A DNA stretch of 64,000 nt from positions 1,505,140-1,569,139 of the forward strand of contig VZSE01001754.1 in NCBI GenBank assembly GCA_013398275.1, in the 5' to 3' direction. How positions within the stretch are numbered: the first letter of the stretch is position 1; each line of letters starts with the position of its first letter. A program made the position numbers and the translations under genes. A model generated the notes under the pieces. It had not been told where the DNA came from and searched no databases. It saw only the letters and a program-made list of their open reading frames with translations. The DNA comes from Promerops cafer (taxonomy: Eukaryota; Chordata; Aves; Passeriformes; Nectariniidae). Of the stretch, positions 62,723 to 64,000 are shown piece by piece.

Positions 62723-64000
62723 AATGGCAAACTCAGTTTCAAGCCCCTGTAATGTTTTTGCTCATCCTCCTACAATGTTTTTTGAGTTTCAATGAACTAG
62801 AAGTTACTTTTCTGATTTTTCAAATTAAAACTTCAGGATTTGCACAATCAGGTTATTTTATTATTACCAAAAAAGAGTCACACCTGCCCCACACTTTCTT
62901 CACAGAGAAATAAATCCCCTCCTGTGGCAGTATGCAAGTTTTAGCAATATTGCAGTATGCTGCTGCATCTTTCTTCTGACCGAGAGAAGCCAGAAGCCTA
63001 TTACTTCAGCAAGACAGGCGTGCTTTGCCTTCTAACAACCCAGCAGGGTGATGTAATGGCTTTCACTGATGTGGTGTCAAGGCACTGTCACACAAACATG
63101 TGCATGCACCTTTTACACCCACTGCCTCAGGCTGGGTTAGGACTTCCTGAGGATGGAAAATGCTGCACACAGCAGCCAAATACTCCAAAATCAAAATTAA
63201 GATACGCAGCATTTTACAGATGGGGAGTCGAAGCAAAGAGCATTAGTTACAGCCAGAGCTCACATTTAAACTGCAAAATCCAAAGTCAGTAAAGCACAGA
63301 GGAAGCAACTCCTAAGAGCTCAAGCATAAATAGGCCACCTAAACAGCATAAAACAAGACAAAGTACTATCTTTTTCATCCTCTGTAATAGTTTGGTACTA
63401 CAAGTATTTATCCAGGTACCTTCCTGCTTTATTAAAGAACACTCTTCTGATTTGTGAAGCATGAAAACAAAAGCAGCAGCAGTGCACCTTAGCCTCCCAC
63501 AGTTCAGCAATTTCTTATCCAAATATTGAGCCAGAAAGGTCTGGTCAGGATGGGGTGCTAAGGGAAGAAAAGGATGAAGTCAATAGGCACATATGCAGCC
63601 AAGCTCAGGCAGATTACTACGCCTCCTGAGAAGGGAACAGGCCAAGTACCAGGCTGGCACTGGAACATGCTGGCTCATGCCAGCACCATCTCCAAACCAG
63701 AGACACCCCTGTTGTCTCTTAACCTCGGGTAGCCTCTTACAACAGGCAGCAGCACTTCAGTTTAGCCTCCAAGTTACTCACACTTCTCAAATTCATCAAG
63801 GTTCAACTCTGTTGTTTCATTTCATCGTTTTTAAGAAATGAAAAGATGAAGTGCTGGGTACTTGTTCCTTTCCCCCTTCCCACTACAAGAAATACATGCT
63901 GTACTTTAGTCAATTCATTTAAGTAGTTCTTGAATGCTGTTTTCATTACCCCTCTCTCCTCTCATTTACTAAATACTGCATCAGATTACACTCTGAAGCA

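Larger units (their letters stand above)
49532..64000 (-). other. Upstream sequence, probably 5'-UTR intron of FAM53A; no gene seen
   Basis: 14.5 kb of AT-rich DNA with only short, unrelated open frames. There is no CpG island. The GC-richest part (about 61.68-61.93 kb) has few CpG and no visible first exon. An acceptor-like site at 49532-49533 suggests that transcription starts further upstream. Minor features are a 28-bp-period duplication at 52.16 kb, a CTC run near 54.21 kb, a 16-bp palindrome at 58591-58606, a 13-bp-period duplication at 61732-61756 and a 13-T run at 62710. Confidence 0.6.

Noticed and set aside
1..64000. CRISPR arrays, operons, prophage, integrons, tRNA or rRNA genes
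   Set aside because: No spaced identical repeats, no closely packed ORFs, no cloverleaf or rRNA sequence seen; the window is clearly a spliced vertebrate gene.

Overview
The window is vertebrate nuclear DNA, most probably from a bird. Nearly all of it is the minus-strand gene FAM53A, which spans at least 49.5 kb from a 5' exon near 49.5 kb down to a 3' UTR ending near base 50. The avian assignment rests on three things. The reconstructed protein resembles the long bird-type FAM53A as I remember it. A CR1-type LINE fragment carries sequence typical of avian CR1. The introns are CpG-poor, with no SINE or L1 copies that I could recognise. Species cannot be fixed from the sequence.

Layout, following transcription from high to low coordinates. 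49532-64000 is upstream or 5'-UTR-intron sequence with no recognisable gene, promoter or CpG island. 49286-49531 is a probable 5' exon with the start codon (CDS 49286-49363). 42458-42512 is a 55-nt coding exon. 38704-42457 is an intron holding a broken 1.5-kb CR1 LINE (about 40345-41835). 37901-38703 is the large 803-nt central coding exon. 1250-37900 is a 36.6-kb intron. 926-1249 is the terminal coding exon, followed by a 3' UTR of about 870 nt with two AATAAA signals. The four coding pieces join in frame (26 + 18 + 268 + 107 residues, with one codon split across an intron) to give 419 residues, from a strong Kozak ATG to a family-type acidic C-terminus.

FAM53A is a nuclear protein of the FAM53 family. 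The sequence shows Ser/Pro-rich RSLSEP- and RCRSQP-type motifs that look like 14-3-3 or kinase sites, a basic nuclear-localisation-like cluster, and an acidic tail. No second gene is supported. The many short open frames in the introns have no recognisable domain, no coherent splice structure and ordinary intronic composition.

I did not find a convincing undescribed system. The points most worth a second look are an exact 11-residue tandem duplication in FAM53A, two short upstream ORFs before its start, perfect or nested palindromes in the introns (35.85, 32.90, 33.03 and 47.84 kb), a compact cluster of developmental transcription-factor-like motifs at 12.83 kb, and the missing promoter, which probably lies beyond 64 kb.
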